From NCBI RefSeq assembly GCF_900636825.1, contig NZ_LR134318.1, positions 1,645,501-1,709,500 on the forward strand: DNA of 64,000 nucleotides, given 5' to 3'. The position numbers and the translations under genes were made by a program. The notes under the pieces are model-generated. The model was not told the DNA's origin. It ran no database searches and saw nothing but the letters and a program-made list of their open reading frames with translations. This DNA comes from Pseudomonas fluorescens. GTDB lineage: Bacteria > Pseudomonadota > Gammaproteobacteria > Pseudomonadales > Pseudomonadaceae. This document shows positions 1-10,052 of the stretch, in pieces. How positions within the stretch are numbered: position 1 is the stretch's first letter; the number at the start of each line of letters is the position of its first letter.

Positions 1-297
1 AACGTCAAGGTTTCGCCAGCCGCCGTGACTCACGGCAGCCTCACCGTGACCATCACCGAAGACCCGATTGTCAGCCAGCCAGGCCCGTTGTCGAACGGGC
101 AGACTGCGGTGGTGCCACGTTCGCGCGTCAACGCCGAGCAGGAAGCCAAACCGATGTTCAAGTTCGGCCCGGGCACCACCCTCGACGAAATCGTCCGGGC
201 GGTGAATCAGGTTGGCGCGGCACCGGGTGACTTGATGGCGATTCTCGAAGCACTGAAGCAGGCCGGCGCATTGCAAGCCGACCTGATCGTGATCTGA
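1..297 (+). CDS. flgI: Flagellar P-ring protein FlgI, C-terminal part (5' end outside window)
   Basis: This is the last 98 codons of an ORF open from the first base and ending with TGA just ahead of flgJ. FlgI is the periplasmic protein that builds the P ring around the flagellar rod in the peptidoglycan layer. The visible residues fit the FlgI C-terminus: a '[10 protein letters not shown]' strand, an '[12 protein letters not shown]' segment and the closing '[20 protein letters not shown]' helix followed by a leucine/alanine-rich helix. The next gene being flgJ, 11 bp downstream, is the standard order. The signal peptide and most of the protein are not in the window. Confidence 0.93.
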   Translation, partial: NVKVSPAAVTHGSLTVTITEDPIVSQPGPLSNGQTAVVPRSRVNAEQEAKPMFKFGPGTTLDEIVRAVNQVGAAPGDLMAILEALKQAGALQADLIVI

Positions 298-308
298 GGA
301 CAGCCATC

Positions 309-1631
309 ATGGATATGCGCAAAGGCAGTCTGGTCAGCAACAGCGATTCGGGTTCGTACTCCGACCTCAATCGCCTGAATCAGCTGAAAGTCGGCGACAA
401 GAACAGCGACGGCAACATGCGCAAAGTGGCGCAGGAATTCGAGTCGCTGTTCATCGGTGAAATGCTCAAATCGATGCGCTCGGCCACCGATACGCTGGGG
501 CAGGACAATCCGCTCAACACCCCGGCGGCCAAGCAATATCAGGAAATGTCTGACCAGCAACTCGCTGTGTCCATGTCTCGCGAGGGCGGTGGTATCGGCC
601 TGGCTGACGTGCTGTTGCGCCAGATGCAGAAGAACAAACCGATGGCTCCGGGTGAGGCTGCTGCCGCATCCGCCGCCAAGCAAGAAGAAGCCAGGGCCAA
701 AGCCGCTGCCGTGGCGACGCCGATTGCTGCCGGAACCACCGCCATCAACGGCCCGCTGTCGCGCGTCAATGGCGAACGTCCGCTGTGGGCGTCGCGTTCC
801 GGGCGGGTGTCGAACAGCGCCGATGTTTCGCACAGCAATGACATGGCGATGATCAACAAGCGTCGCCTGGCGTTGCCGCCGAAACTGGCTGATCGTTTGC
901 TCGCAGGTCTGGTGCCGTCGGCGACGCCGACAGCCACGCCGGCGCCGAACAACTTGCTGCCGCGCGCCCCCACGGCCGCCGCGGCGCCGACCGCCGTCGC
1001 CACAGGTGCCGGTCCGTTGTACAACGGCGACTGGCTGGCCCGCGCCGAAGATGCAAAAGCGGCTGGCGGACAGATGCAGGTGTATGGCCGCGCCATGGCG
1101 CAGATTCCGTTGGCGCCGGCGAAGAAAGCCTTCAGCTCCGCCGACGAATTCGTCAACACCATGCTGCCGATGGCCAAGGAAGCTGCCGACCGCATCGGCG
1201 TCGATCCGCGTTATCTGGTGGCGCAAGCGGCACTGGAAACCGGCTGGGGCAAATCGGTCATGCGCGCCCAGGATGGCAGCAGCAGCCACAACCTGTTCGG
1301 CATCAAGGCGAGCAGCAACTGGAAGGGCGATTCGGCGCGAGCGATCACCAGCGAATTCCGCGACGGGCAGATGGTCAAGGAGACGGCCCAGTTCCGCTCC
1401 TACGCCTCGTACAAAGACAGTTTCCATGATCTGGTGACTTTGCTGCAGAGCAACAATCGCTATCAAGATGTCCTGAAGTCTGCCGATAACCCAGAACAGT
1501 TTGTACGCGAGTTGCAGAAGGCCGGTTACGCCACCGACCCGAACTACGCGACAAAGATTTCGCAGATTGCCAAGCAGATGAACAGTTTCCAAAACTACGC
1601 TGCGGCGGGTGTATCCACCACGCCTTTATAA
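309..1631 (+). CDS. flgJ: Flagellar rod-assembly protein / peptidoglycan hydrolase FlgJ
   Basis: A 440-residue bifunctional FlgJ that acts in the periplasm. The N-terminal third (about residues 35-110, including 'VAQEFESLFIGEMLKSMR') is the rod-capping domain. A long Ala/Pro-rich linker (about 115-255) follows. The C-terminal domain (about 275-430) is a glucosaminidase/muramidase module with 'AQAALETGWGKS', whose Glu is the expected catalytic acid. Its job is to open the cell wall locally so the rod can pass. The ATG follows a GAGGA ribosome site. It lies 11 bp after flgI and 24 bp before flgK, so it is probably co-transcribed. The linker makes it longer than the roughly 313-residue enterobacterial protein. 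Confidence 0.95.
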   Translation: MDMRKGSLVSNSDSGSYSDLNRLNQLKVGDKNSDGNMRKVAQEFESLFIGEMLKSMRSATDTLGQDNPLNTPAAKQYQEMSDQQLAVSMSREGGGIGLADVLLRQMQKNKPMAPGEAAAASAAKQEEARAKAAAVATPIAAGTTAINGPLSRVNGERPLWASRSGRVSNSADVSHSNDMAMINKRRLALPPKLADRLLAGLVPSATPTATPAPNNLLPRAPTAAAAPTAVATGAGPLYNGDWLARAEDAKAAGGQMQVYGRAMAQIPLAPAKKAFSSADEFVNTMLPMAKEAADRIGVDPRYLVAQAALETGWGKSVMRAQDGSSSHNLFGIKASSNWKGDSARAITSEFRDGQMVKETAQFRSYASYKDSFHDLVTLLQSNNRYQDVLKSADNPEQFVRELQKAGYATDPNYATKISQIAKQMNSFQNYAAAGVSTTPL

Positions 1632-1655
1632 GGCACAAGGTATAAGGTCTGAACC

Positions 1656-3701
1656 ATGAGTTTGCTCAATATCGGGATGTCAGGACTGTCGGCCAGCCAG
1701 TCCTCTTTGGCTACGACAGGCAACAACATTGCCAACGTCGACACCGCCGGTTATTCACGTCAGCAAACCGTGCAGGGCACCAAGTCGTCGCAGCAGTTCG
1801 GCACTGTGTTCATCGGCACCGGTACAACCCTGGCCGATGTACGCCGGGTCTACAACTCGTATCTGGAAACCCAATTGCACACGGCGACTTCGCTCGACAG
1901 CGAGTCGGCCGCGTTCTTGAAGCAGGCGACCCCGCTGGACGCCATGCTGTCGGACACCAACACCGGCCTGACCGGCGTGCTGCAGAAATTCTTCACCTCG
2001 CTGCAGGGTGTATCGACCTCGGCTACTGATGACACGTCGCGCCAGTCGGTTCTGACCGGTGCACAGGCGCTGACCAGCCGCTTCAATACCCTTGCCAAAC
2101 AGCTGAACGATCAGAACACCACGATCAACGGCAGCCTCGCCGACATGGCGGCGCAGGTGAACAAACTCGCCACCTCGATCGCCAATCTCAACCAGAAGAT
2201 CGGTGAGATTTCCACCAGCGGCGGCGCGCCGAATGACCTGCTCGATTCGCGTAACGAAGCCGTGCGCCAACTGTCCGAGTTGACCGGCGCGCAGGTCGTC
2301 GAGCGCGGCACCAGTTTCGACATCTATGTCGGCAGCGGTCAGCCGCTGGTGATCGGCAACACCACCAATACCCTGAGCACTGTGCCGCTCAAAGACGACC
2401 CGTCGCGCGTGGGCATTCAGATGGATCGCGGTTCGAGCACCATCGACATCACTTCGGTGATCAGCGGTGGCGAAATCGGCGGTCTGCTGACCTATCGCAA
2501 GGAAGTCCTCGACCCTTCGCTCAACGAGCTGGGGCGTGTTGCGCTGGTGGTTGCTGACCAGATCAACAGCCAGCAGGCGCAGGGCATCGACAAGAACGGT
2601 GACTTCGGCGCCGCGCTGTTCAACAACATCAACAGCGCCGCGTTGATCAGCCAGCGCAGCATTGCCAAAGATGGCAACAGCGCAGGGTCGGGCAACCTTG
2701 ATGTGACCATCAAGGACACCGGCAAGCTGACCACCAGTGACTATCAGGTGACGTTCACCAGCGCCACTGATTACACCGTCAAGCGTTCCGACGGCACCGA
2801 CCTGGGCGCGTTCAGCACCACCACCAATCCGCCGCCGGTGATCGACGGCTTCAGCCTCGCGCTGAACGGCGGCGCCCTGAGCGCCGGTGACAGCTTCAAG
2901 ATCACCCCGACCCGTGGCGCCGCGGCGAGCATTCAGACGGTACTCAGCGATCCGAAGAAGATTGCCGCAGCAGCGCCATTGACCGGTACGGCCAGCGCCG
3001 CCGGCCTGGGTACTTACACGCAGCCGACGCTCAGCGACAAGATCGACATTTACAACCCGACTGCCCAGGCTGACATGCAGGCAGCGCTGAAGAATTCGAC
3101 GCCGGTCAAACTGGTTTTCGGTGCGGCCAGTGGTGGCAGCCAGTCGTACAACCTGGTGGACGCCAAAGGCGCGACCATCGGCACCGGCACCATCGTGCCC
3201 GGCCAGGCGAATACGCTGAACCTGAAAGTCGGCATCGTCGATGCCAGCGGCAACCCGGTGATGGACACGACCGTCACGCCGAACGTGCAGAAGACTTTCA
3301 CCGTGCAGACCACCGTGGGCGGTACGCCGAAGTCCGGCGAAACCTTCACCATGAACCTGACCGGCGCGGCGTCTTCGGACAACCGCAACGCCCAGGCACT
3401 GGTCGCCCTGCAAACCAAGCAGACCGTCGACACCGGTTCGGCGAGCAAGGGCATCAGCCTGACCGACGCCTACAACACCCTGGTGACCAACGTCGGTACC
3501 AAGACCGCCCAAGGCAAGTCCGACAGCGCCGCGACCACAGCAATTCTGGATAACGCCAAAGGTGCACGCGATTCGCTGTCCGGGGTCAACCTGGATGAAG
3601 AAACCGGCAACCTGGTCAAATACCAGCAGTACTACACAGCGTCTTCGCAGATCATCAAAGCTGCGCAGGAAACTTTCGCCACGCTGATCAACAGCCTTTA
3701 A
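1656..3701 (+). CDS. flgK: Flagellar hook-associated protein 1 FlgK
   Basis: A 681-residue HAP1, the first of two junction proteins between hook and filament, exported by the flagellar type III system. The N-terminus ('MSLLNIGMSGLSASQSSLAT' then 'GNNIANVDTAGYSRQ') and the C-terminal helix ('VNLDEETGNLVKYQQYY') are the conserved coiled-coil parts that polymerise. The middle is a variable Thr/Gly/Ser-rich surface domain that makes it clearly longer than the roughly 547-residue E. coli protein. It is followed at 13 bp by flgL and preceded by flgJ. No promoter is visible in the short gap, so it is probably read from the upstream flg operon. Confidence 0.96.
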   Translation: MSLLNIGMSGLSASQSSLATTGNNIANVDTAGYSRQQTVQGTKSSQQFGTVFIGTGTTLADVRRVYNSYLETQLHTATSLDSESAAFLKQATPLDAMLSDTNTGLTGVLQKFFTSLQGVSTSATDDTSRQSVLTGAQALTSRFNTLAKQLNDQNTTINGSLADMAAQVNKLATSIANLNQKIGEISTSGGAPNDLLDSRNEAVRQLSELTGAQVVERGTSFDIYVGSGQPLVIGNTTNTLSTVPLKDDPSRVGIQMDRGSSTIDITSVISGGEIGGLLTYRKEVLDPSLNELGRVALVVADQINSQQAQGIDKNGDFGAALFNNINSAALISQRSIAKDGNSAGSGNLDVTIKDTGKLTTSDYQVTFTSATDYTVKRSDGTDLGAFSTTTNPPPVIDGFSLALNGGALSAGDSFKITPTRGAAASIQTVLSDPKKIAAAAPLTGTASAAGLGTYTQPTLSDKIDIYNPTAQADMQAALKNSTPVKLVFGAASGGSQSYNLVDAKGATIGTGTIVPGQANTLNLKVGIVDASGNPVMDTTVTPNVQKTFTVQTTVGGTPKSGETFTMNLTGAASSDNRNAQALVALQTKQTVDTGSASKGISLTDAYNTLVTNVGTKTAQGKSDSAATTAILDNAKGARDSLSGVNLDEETGNLVKYQQYYTASSQIIKAAQETFATLINSL

Positions 3702-3714
3702 GGAGTCGTAATTC

Positions 3715-5283
3715 ATGCGCATTTCCACCGCCCAGTATTACGGCACGCAAGCGTCGGACTATCAGCGTAACTTCAACAAGGCTGTGGCCAGCGCCAGCGA
3801 AGCGAGCAGCCTGCAGCGCATCAACACGGCGGCCGATGATCCGATTGGCGCCGGTCGTTTGCTGCAGTTGGGCCAGCAGGCCGCGATGCTGGATCAGTAC
3901 AAGACCAATGTCGACACCACCAAAAGTTCGTTGACCGTGCAGGAGTCTACGCTGGAATCCATCACCACGGCATTGGCGCGCGCCAAGGAACTGGCTTTGG
4001 CCGCCAACAACGGCACGGCCACCGACAAGGACCGCCAGGCTTACGCCTCGGAACTGGGGCAGATTCAGCAACAAGTGCTGGGCCTGATGAACGCCAAGGA
4101 TGCCGGCGGCAACTATCTGTTCTCCGGTTCGAAAACCGACACCGCGCCGTACTCGCAAAATGCCGATGGCACGTATTCCTACAACGGTGACCAGACCACC
4201 ATCAATCTGGGCATTGGCGATGGCATGACCGTCGGCACCAACACCACCGGTTGGGCAGCTTTTCAGCAAACCATCAATACCGCGCGCACCAACGTCACCA
4301 TGACCGCTCCGGCCGTGGATGATGGCCGCGTTGTGCTGTCCAACGGCACGGTGGGCACCGCCGCGACCTACGATTCGAAGTTCACCGCCGGCCAGCCATA
4401 CACCGTCAGTTTCGTCAGCAGCACCCAGTTGAAAATCACTGATGCCTTGGGCAACGACGTGACCGCTGAAGCGAGCCAGAACGGTCTGGTCAGCAACAGC
4501 AGCGGGGCCAACCAGACGATCAGCTTCCGTGGCATCGACATGAAGCTGAACGTCAACCTGAAGGCTGGTGACACCAACCCGGACGCAGTCATCGCCGGCC
4601 ACAGTTTCGAGTTGTCCACCGCATCTGACTCGTTCACCACTGCGCGCAGCCCGGGTAACCCGTCGACCGCAGTCATCACCGGTTCGAATATCACCGATCA
4701 GGCAGCCTACACCGCGGGCTTCCCGCAGGGCGGCGCCGTTCTCAAGTTCACCAGCGCCACCGCGTTTGATCTGTACGCTGCGCCAGTCACGGCCGACAGC
4801 AAACCGGTGTCTTCGGGCACTGTAGTGGGTGGCAACGCGACTGCCGCGGGCGTGACCTTCGCGCTGGGCAATACCCCGGCTGCAGGCGATCAGTTCTCGA
4901 TCCAGGCGAACGATCACCAGACCCAGAACGTGCTCGACACCTTGGGCCAGATGATTACCGCGCTGAATACGCCGAGCGACGGTGATCCGGTGGCCAAGCA
5001 GAAATTCCAGAACGCGATGGAGGCCGGGATCGGCAACATCGATGCCGCGAGCAATCAGATCGGCACGGCGGTCACCGAGATCGGTGCGCGTGGTCAGGCG
5101 CTGGACATGCAGGCCATTACCAACGACAGCCTGAGCACGGCCAACTCAACCACGCAAGGTTCGATCCGCGATTCGGATCCGGCCGAAGTGATGACGCGCC
5201 TGACGCTGCAACAGACCATGTTGCAAGCCTCGCAACTGGCCTTCAGCAAAATCTCCCAGTTGGGTCTGTTCAACAAGATCTGA
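3715..5283 (+). CDS. flgL: Flagellar hook-associated protein 3 FlgL
   Basis: A 522-residue HAP3 forming the second hook-filament junction zone. The N-terminal flagellin-like region carries 'MRISTAQYYGTQASDYQRN', 'RINTAADDPIGAGRLLQLG' and 'GGNYLFSGSKTDTAPY'. The C-terminus ends in the flagellin-like helix 'LTLQQTMLQASQLAFSKISQ'. A long Thr/Ser/Ala-rich insertion (roughly residues 180-400) makes it much larger than the roughly 317-residue E. coli form. Such large FlgL proteins are usual in pseudomonads. The start is preceded by AAGGAG. It ends the flg operon and a GC-rich hairpin follows the stop. Confidence 0.95.
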   Translation: MRISTAQYYGTQASDYQRNFNKAVASASEASSLQRINTAADDPIGAGRLLQLGQQAAMLDQYKTNVDTTKSSLTVQESTLESITTALARAKELALAANNGTATDKDRQAYASELGQIQQQVLGLMNAKDAGGNYLFSGSKTDTAPYSQNADGTYSYNGDQTTINLGIGDGMTVGTNTTGWAAFQQTINTARTNVTMTAPAVDDGRVVLSNGTVGTAATYDSKFTAGQPYTVSFVSSTQLKITDALGNDVTAEASQNGLVSNSSGANQTISFRGIDMKLNVNLKAGDTNPDAVIAGHSFELSTASDSFTTARSPGNPSTAVITGSNITDQAAYTAGFPQGGAVLKFTSATAFDLYAAPVTADSKPVSSGTVVGGNATAAGVTFALGNTPAAGDQFSIQANDHQTQNVLDTLGQMITALNTPSDGDPVAKQKFQNAMEAGIGNIDAASNQIGTAVTEIGARGQALDMQAITNDSLSTANSTTQGSIRDSDPAEVMTRLTLQQTMLQASQLAFSKISQLGLFNKI

Positions 5284-5287
5284 CCGT

Positions 5288-5318
5288 GAGCGGGCGCGCA
5301 AGCGCCCGTGTTGTCCTG
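5288..5318 (+). terminator. Possible terminator after flgL
   Basis: A GC-rich stem of seven base pairs (CGGGCGC / GCGCCCG) with a GCAA loop lies at 5291-5308, directly after the flgL stop. It is followed by a T-rich but interrupted stretch. It may be a weak or Rho-assisted terminator closing the flg operon. There is no proper run of T residues, so confidence is moderate. Confidence 0.4.
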
Positions 5319-5333
5319 TTCCTTCAATAGTTA

Positions 5334-8300
5334 ATGTCTTTTTGCGGTTTCAAGGGCTCGCTTTCTGAGCGGGCTCGCACCGCCTGTGAGCCCGCCGTGA
5401 ATTCACTCCCCCTCGTCAGTCTGGTCATCCCCGCATTCAATCCGCGCTTTTTCGAGCGCGCGCTGAACAGTGCCGTGAGCCAGAGCTACGCGCCTCTCGA
5501 AATCATCGTTTGCGACGACAGTCGCGGTCAGGCGATCGAAGCCATTGTCGCGTCAGTGGTCGAGCAGTCCGGCGTTGCCGTGCGCTATGTGCGTAACCCG
5601 CGCACGCTGGGCATGGTCGGTAACCTCAAGGCGTGCCTGGAGCAGGCGCAGGGCGAATTCGTCAAGTTTCTGTGCGACGACGATCACCTCTATGCCGCCT
5701 GCATCGAGCAGCAGGCCCAAGAGATGTTGCGCGAGGAAGTCAGCCTGGTGCTGGCGCAGCGGCTGTTGTGGGATGCCGATGACATCATTCTTCCGGCGCG
5801 GCTGGAAAATACTTCGTTGTCGCCGGCCAGCGGCTTGTTCAAGGGTGATGACCTGCTGGGGATCTTCGAGAAATTCCCGGTCAATGTGCTCGGTGGATTC
5901 AGCAACGCATTGTTCCGTCGTGCCGATCTTGCGGAGCTGTTGCCGGCCCTGACGCAAGAAGGTCATTGCTTTGTCGCGACACTGGATTTCGCCCTGTTCG
6001 TGTGCCTGATGCGCCGCGGCAACATCGCCGTCTCAAACAACGTCCTGAGTGCCGAGCGGCTCTACCCGGAACGCCTTAGCGCCCAGCAGTCGATGAAGGA
6101 TGCGGTCGAGGTCGAGCGCGAGTGGATTCTGCAGATGCTCAAGGCTCGCAGCGGTGAGGCCGCGCCTGCGCCAGGCTGGGTTCGCTATGTGCCGTTGAGC
6201 AAAGCCGACGAGGCGCCGCGAGCGTGGGAAGAGCTGCCGCTGAGCCGTACGCTCGGCACCAAGCAAAGCCGTCAGGAGTGGTGCGTCGGTATCGATAGCT
6301 GGAGCTTCGCCGAACTGTACGCGCACTGGCTCGAATGCCGCGCCCTCACCGAAGGGCAACGCAAAGTGCTGCCCGAAACCCTCGCCGCGTGGTCGCACCA
6401 GCCGCGGATTGTGCCGATCGTCATTGATGCTGAAGGCAGTCGCGACGCTGTCGAGCGCACACTTGAGGCGCTGGCCGCGCAGGATTACTCGCCAGAGCTG
6501 ATTTTGCTTTTGTCTGCATCCAGCACCGAGGCGCAGCTGGATGGGCGCGTGTTCCGCATGCCTTTGCAGGACGATGGTCTGGAACAGATCAACAGTCTGC
6601 TGCCGCAACTGGAGGGCGCCGACTGGTTCTATCTGTTACAGGCTGGCGACCGTCTGGTGATGCCGGCATTGCTGGTGATGGCTGACCGAATCGCCCATGA
6701 CCCGTCGTTGACCTGTCTGTATAGCGACGAAGGCAGCCTGCGCAACGGCGAGTCCGCCGAGCCTGCGTTCAAACCGGATTTCAACCTCGACCTGCTGCGC
6801 AGCTATCCGTACGTCGGACGTGCTTTGGCGTTCAAGCGTGAACGCTTCCTTGCGCTCGGTGGATTCACCGCGACGTTCGCCGAACTGGCGCCGCACGACA
6901 TGCTCTGGCGCATGGTCGAAAGCGACGGCACGCAAGTGGTCGGGCACGTTGCCGAGGTTTTGCTGGAATCGCCGTTCGATCTTGGTGGCTGGCTTGCCCA
7001 CCCAGGCGTCATTGCGCAAAACCCGCGTGTGCTCGAAGCCCATCTGCAACGACTGGGGATCGCTCACGAGATCCGTCGCGGCAGTTCTGCTTTGCTCAAT
7101 CGCGCCGATTATCGCCATGCCCGGCGACCTTTGGTGTCGATCATCATCGTCACCCAGGATCAGACCGCCGCCGTCCAGCGTTGCGTAGAAACGCTGTTGG
7201 AAAAAACTGCCTACAGCGAGTACGAGCTGTTGCTGGTCGATAAAGGCAGCGAAAGCGCCGAAGCCTTGGCGTGGCTCGATGGCATGGCGCAATTGGGCAG
7301 TGATCGCATTCGTGTCTTGCGTTATCCCCAACACGGCAACACATCGGCTTTGCACAACTTTGCGGTGCAGCAGGCCCGAGGCGAATACATTCTGCTGCTC
7401 AATACCTTCGCGGTGATCACCCACGCCGAGTGGCTCGACGAGCTGCTCAATCAGGCGCAGCGTCCGGAAGTCGGTGTGGTCGGCGCCAAAGTGTTCAACC
7501 CCGACGGTTGTGTGCTGCACGCCGGTCTGATTCTCGGCCTGCAGGGTGCGGTCGGACTGCCGTTTTATGGTCAGGCCTTGCAGGCCGACGGCTACATGTT
7601 CCGCTTGCAGGCAGTGCATGACCTGAGCGCCGTGGGCGGTGATTGCCTGATGGTGCGCAAAGCCGTTTACCAATCTGTCGCAGGGCTCGATGAGCAGGAT
7701 TTGAAGCAATCGCTGAACGTGGCCGACCTGTGTCTGCGGATCGGCCAGGAAGGTTATCTGGTGGTATGGACGCCCTATGCCTTGCTCGCATTGGGCACCC
7801 GCCCGAGCGTGGCGGCGAGTGCTGACGAAGACCAGCAGCACGTGCATGAGCAGGAAACTTTTTACAAGCGCTGGTTGCCGCGCATTGCTCGTGATCCGGC
7901 GTTCAACGTCAATCTGTCGTTGCAAGGTGTCGGCGCCACCAGTTTCAGTCTCGAGCCAGGCCTGCGTACCGGCTGGAGCGCATTTTCCACCGCGCAGTTG
8001 CCGAACGTACTGGCGGTACCGATCAACGCTTCTGCCATCGGTCACTACCGCATGAGCCAGCCGCTGATCGAGCTGGAAGCGGCGAACCGTGCGCAGGGCC
8101 GGATCTGTTACGGCTTGCCGTCGATCATCGATATCGAGCGCCAGTCACCGGACGTCATCGTCTTGCAAGGGCGCTATTCGCAAGGGGCGATCGACGAGAT
8201 TCCGCCGCTGAAAAAGTTCTCTCATGCGCGGCGCATTTTCGAACTCGACGACTACGTGATCGATGTTCCTCATCGCAACGCGCATATCCGCAACATGCCC

Positions 8301-8990
8301 AACAAACATGAGATGGAGCGCATGGTGCGCCAGGCGATCGGTCTGTGCGATCGCGTAGTCGTGTCGACCCAGCCGCTGGCCAATGCGTTGGCGGACATGC
8401 ACCACGATATTCGTGTGGTGCCGAATATGCTGGCGCAGGACTTGTGGAGCAACCTGCGTGGCCAGCGCCGTACCTCGAAAAAGCCGCGCGTCGGTTGGGG
8501 TGGCGGCACCAGTCACCACGGCGATCTGGCCGTGATCGCCGATGTCGTGCGCGAGCTGGCCAATGAGGTCGACTGGGTATTCTTCGGCATGTGCCCGGAT
8601 GACTTGCGTCCTTATATGCATGAGTTCCACGGAGTGATTCCGCTGGATGTCTACCCGGCCAAACTGGCGAGCCTGAATCTCGACCTGGCTCTGGCACCGC
8701 TGGAATTCCACATCTTCAACGACTGCAAGAGCAACCTGCGTCTGCTCGAGTACGGCGCCTGCGGTTTCCCGGTGGTCTGCACCGATACCGAAGCGTATCA
8801 GGGCTACTTGCCGTGTACGCGGGTCAAGACCAACAGCACGGATGAGTGGCTGCAAGCGATTCGCATGCACTTGGCTGACCCGGATGCCAGCTACCGCATG
8901 GGCGATGATCTGCGCGAAGTGGTGCTGCGCGATTACGTGCTGCGCGGCGACAACCTGCGGTATTGGGAAAATGGCTGGCTGGCGGATTGA
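5334..8990 (+). CDS. Large multi-module glycosyltransferase (GT2-GT2-like-GT2-GT4), probable flagellin glycosyltransferase
   Basis: A 1218-residue cytoplasmic protein with four sugar-transfer modules. These are an N-terminal GT2 domain (about 25-255, 'PLVSLVIPAFNPRFF', 'FLCDDDHLY'), a second GT-A-like module (about 360-550), a third GT2 module (about 598-870, 'RPLVSIIIVTQ', 'RPEVGVVGAK'), and a C-terminal GT-B/GT4 domain (about 889-1218, 'RVGWGGGTSHHGDL', 'RLLEYGACGFPVVCT'). Very large glycosyltransferases of this kind between flgL and fliC are known flagellin glycosyltransferases in Pseudomonas (Fgt/FgtA type), so transfer of rhamnose or another deoxysugar to FliC is inferred. In the third module the usual DxE/DxD position reads 'LLNTFAVI', so that module may be inactive. 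The ATG lacks a good ribosome site. A GTG at 5397, just before the first domain, is an alternative start. Confidence 0.85.
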   Translation: MSFCGFKGSLSERARTACEPAVNSLPLVSLVIPAFNPRFFERALNSAVSQSYAPLEIIVCDDSRGQAIEAIVASVVEQSGVAVRYVRNPRTLGMVGNLKACLEQAQGEFVKFLCDDDHLYAACIEQQAQEMLREEVSLVLAQRLLWDADDIILPARLENTSLSPASGLFKGDDLLGIFEKFPVNVLGGFSNALFRRADLAELLPALTQEGHCFVATLDFALFVCLMRRGNIAVSNNVLSAERLYPERLSAQQSMKDAVEVEREWILQMLKARSGEAAPAPGWVRYVPLSKADEAPRAWEELPLSRTLGTKQSRQEWCVGIDSWSFAELYAHWLECRALTEGQRKVLPETLAAWSHQPRIVPIVIDAEGSRDAVERTLEALAAQDYSPELILLLSASSTEAQLDGRVFRMPLQDDGLEQINSLLPQLEGADWFYLLQAGDRLVMPALLVMADRIAHDPSLTCLYSDEGSLRNGESAEPAFKPDFNLDLLRSYPYVGRALAFKRERFLALGGFTATFAELAPHDMLWRMVESDGTQVVGHVAEVLLESPFDLGGWLAHPGVIAQNPRVLEAHLQRLGIAHEIRRGSSALLNRADYRHARRPLVSIIIVTQDQTAAVQRCVETLLEKTAYSEYELLLVDKGSESAEALAWLDGMAQLGSDRIRVLRYPQHGNTSALHNFAVQQARGEYILLLNTFAVITHAEWLDELLNQAQRPEVGVVGAKVFNPDGCVLHAGLILGLQGAVGLPFYGQALQADGYMFRLQAVHDLSAVGGDCLMVRKAVYQSVAGLDEQDLKQSLNVADLCLRIGQEGYLVVWTPYALLALGTRPSVAASADEDQQHVHEQETFYKRWLPRIARDPAFNVNLSLQGVGATSFSLEPGLRTGWSAFSTAQLPNVLAVPINASAIGHYRMSQPLIELEAANRAQGRICYGLPSIIDIERQSPDVIVLQGRYSQGAIDEIPPLKKFSHARRIFELDDYVIDVPHRNAHIRNMPNKHEMERMVRQAIGLCDRVVVSTQPLANALADMHHDIRVVPNMLAQDLWSNLRGQRRTSKKPRVGWGGGTSHHGDLAVIADVVRELANEVDWVFFGMCPDDLRPYMHEFHGVIPLDVYPAKLASLNLDLALAPLEFHIFNDCKSNLRLLEYGACGFPVVCTDTEAYQGYLPCTRVKTNSTDEWLQAIRMHLADPDASYRMGDDLREVVLRDYVLRGDNLRYWENGWLAD

Positions 8991-9021
8991 TTCGCGATAA
9001 CGCCCACTAAAAACATCCCCC

Positions 9022-9910
9022 TGTAGGAGCTGCCGCAGGCTGCGATCTTTTGCTCTTTTAATTTGAGATCAAAAGATCGCAGCCTGCGGCAGCTCCTACA
9101 CCGGAAGGCGTGGCGCTGATGCATCAGAGGCTCGCTGTAAACCGGCTCCCAGCGAGCTGGCGCTGGCAGGCGGATCACTCCGCAAAATCCCCTCCCGAAA
9201 ACATCTCCCCCTGTAGGAGCTGCCGCAGGCTGCGATCTTTTGCTCTTTTAACCCGAGATCAAAAGATCGCAGCCTGCGGCAGCTCCTACACCGGAAGGCG
9301 TGGTGCTGATGCGTCAGAGGCTGGCTGTAAACCGGGCTTCCACCGAGCTGGCGCTGGCAGGCGGATCTCCCGCAAAACCCTCCGCCGAAAACATCTCCCC
9401 CTGTAGGAGCTGCCGCAGGCTGAGATCTTTTGCTCTTTTAATTTGAGATCAAAAGATCGCAGCCTGCGGCAGCTCCTACAGCGGAAGGCGTGGCGCCGAT
9501 GCGTCAGAGGCTGGCTGTAAACCGGGCTTCCACCGAGCTGGCGCTGGCAGGCGGACCATTCGTAAAACCTCCCGCCGAAAACATCTCCACCTGTAGGAGC
9601 TGCCGCAGGCTGCGATCTTTTGCTCTTTTAATTTGAGATCAAAAGATCGCAGCCTGCGGCAGCTCCTACACAGGAAAGCGTGGCGCCGATGCGTCAGAGG
9701 CAGGCTATAAACCAGCTCTCACCGAGCTGGCGGTCCGCAAAACCTCCCGCCGAAAACGCCCCCCTGTAGGAGCTGCCGCAGGCTGCGATCTTTTGCTCTT
9801 TTAATCTGAGATCAAAAGATCGCAGCCTGCGGCAGCTCCTACACCGGAAGGCGTGGCGCCGATGCGTCAGAGGCTGGCTGTAAACCCCCTCTTACGGAGC
9901 TGGCGCGTTT
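9022..9910 (+). repeat. Five-copy tandem array of a 190-bp unit carrying REP-type inverted repeats
   Basis: The 1062-bp gap between the first glycosyltransferase and the cytidylyltransferase holds no credible gene. It contains five direct repeats starting at 9022, 9212, 9402, 9592 and 9765. The first four are spaced exactly 190 bp. The last interval is 173 bp because of a short deletion. Each unit opens with a 79-bp hairpin: two 31-nt arms starting TGTAGGAGCTGCCGCAGG around a 17-nt AT-rich loop. A less conserved 'GGAAGGCGTGGCGC..GATGCGTCAGAGGC' spacer follows. Units differ by a few substitutions (for example a mismatch in the left arm of unit 3). The hairpin is the Pseudomonas REP family also seen elsewhere in this window. 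Short ORFs across it are repeat artefacts. From 9911 to 10052 nothing is clear except a ribosome site for the next gene. Confidence 0.95.
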
Positions 9911-10052
9911 CCTGCAAGTGCCCGGTAAATCGCCATAAAACGAGCGCTCGCGGTCATCCCACCTGCGCCCGGATCGGCAAAAGGTTTGGCCAGACGGCCC
10001 GCGCAGCTCAACGAAGCCGCATGCGGCCCGGTGACGCACGAGAGGGGAGACG

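Noticed and set aside
9110..9406. Short ORFs inside the 190-bp repeat array
   Set aside because: They repeat the same translated unit, arise from the REP hairpins and have no ribosome site or independent coding signal.
9022..9910. CRISPR array
   Set aside because: Repeats are too long (79-bp hairpins), the intervening sequence is itself conserved rather than unique, and no cas genes are present.
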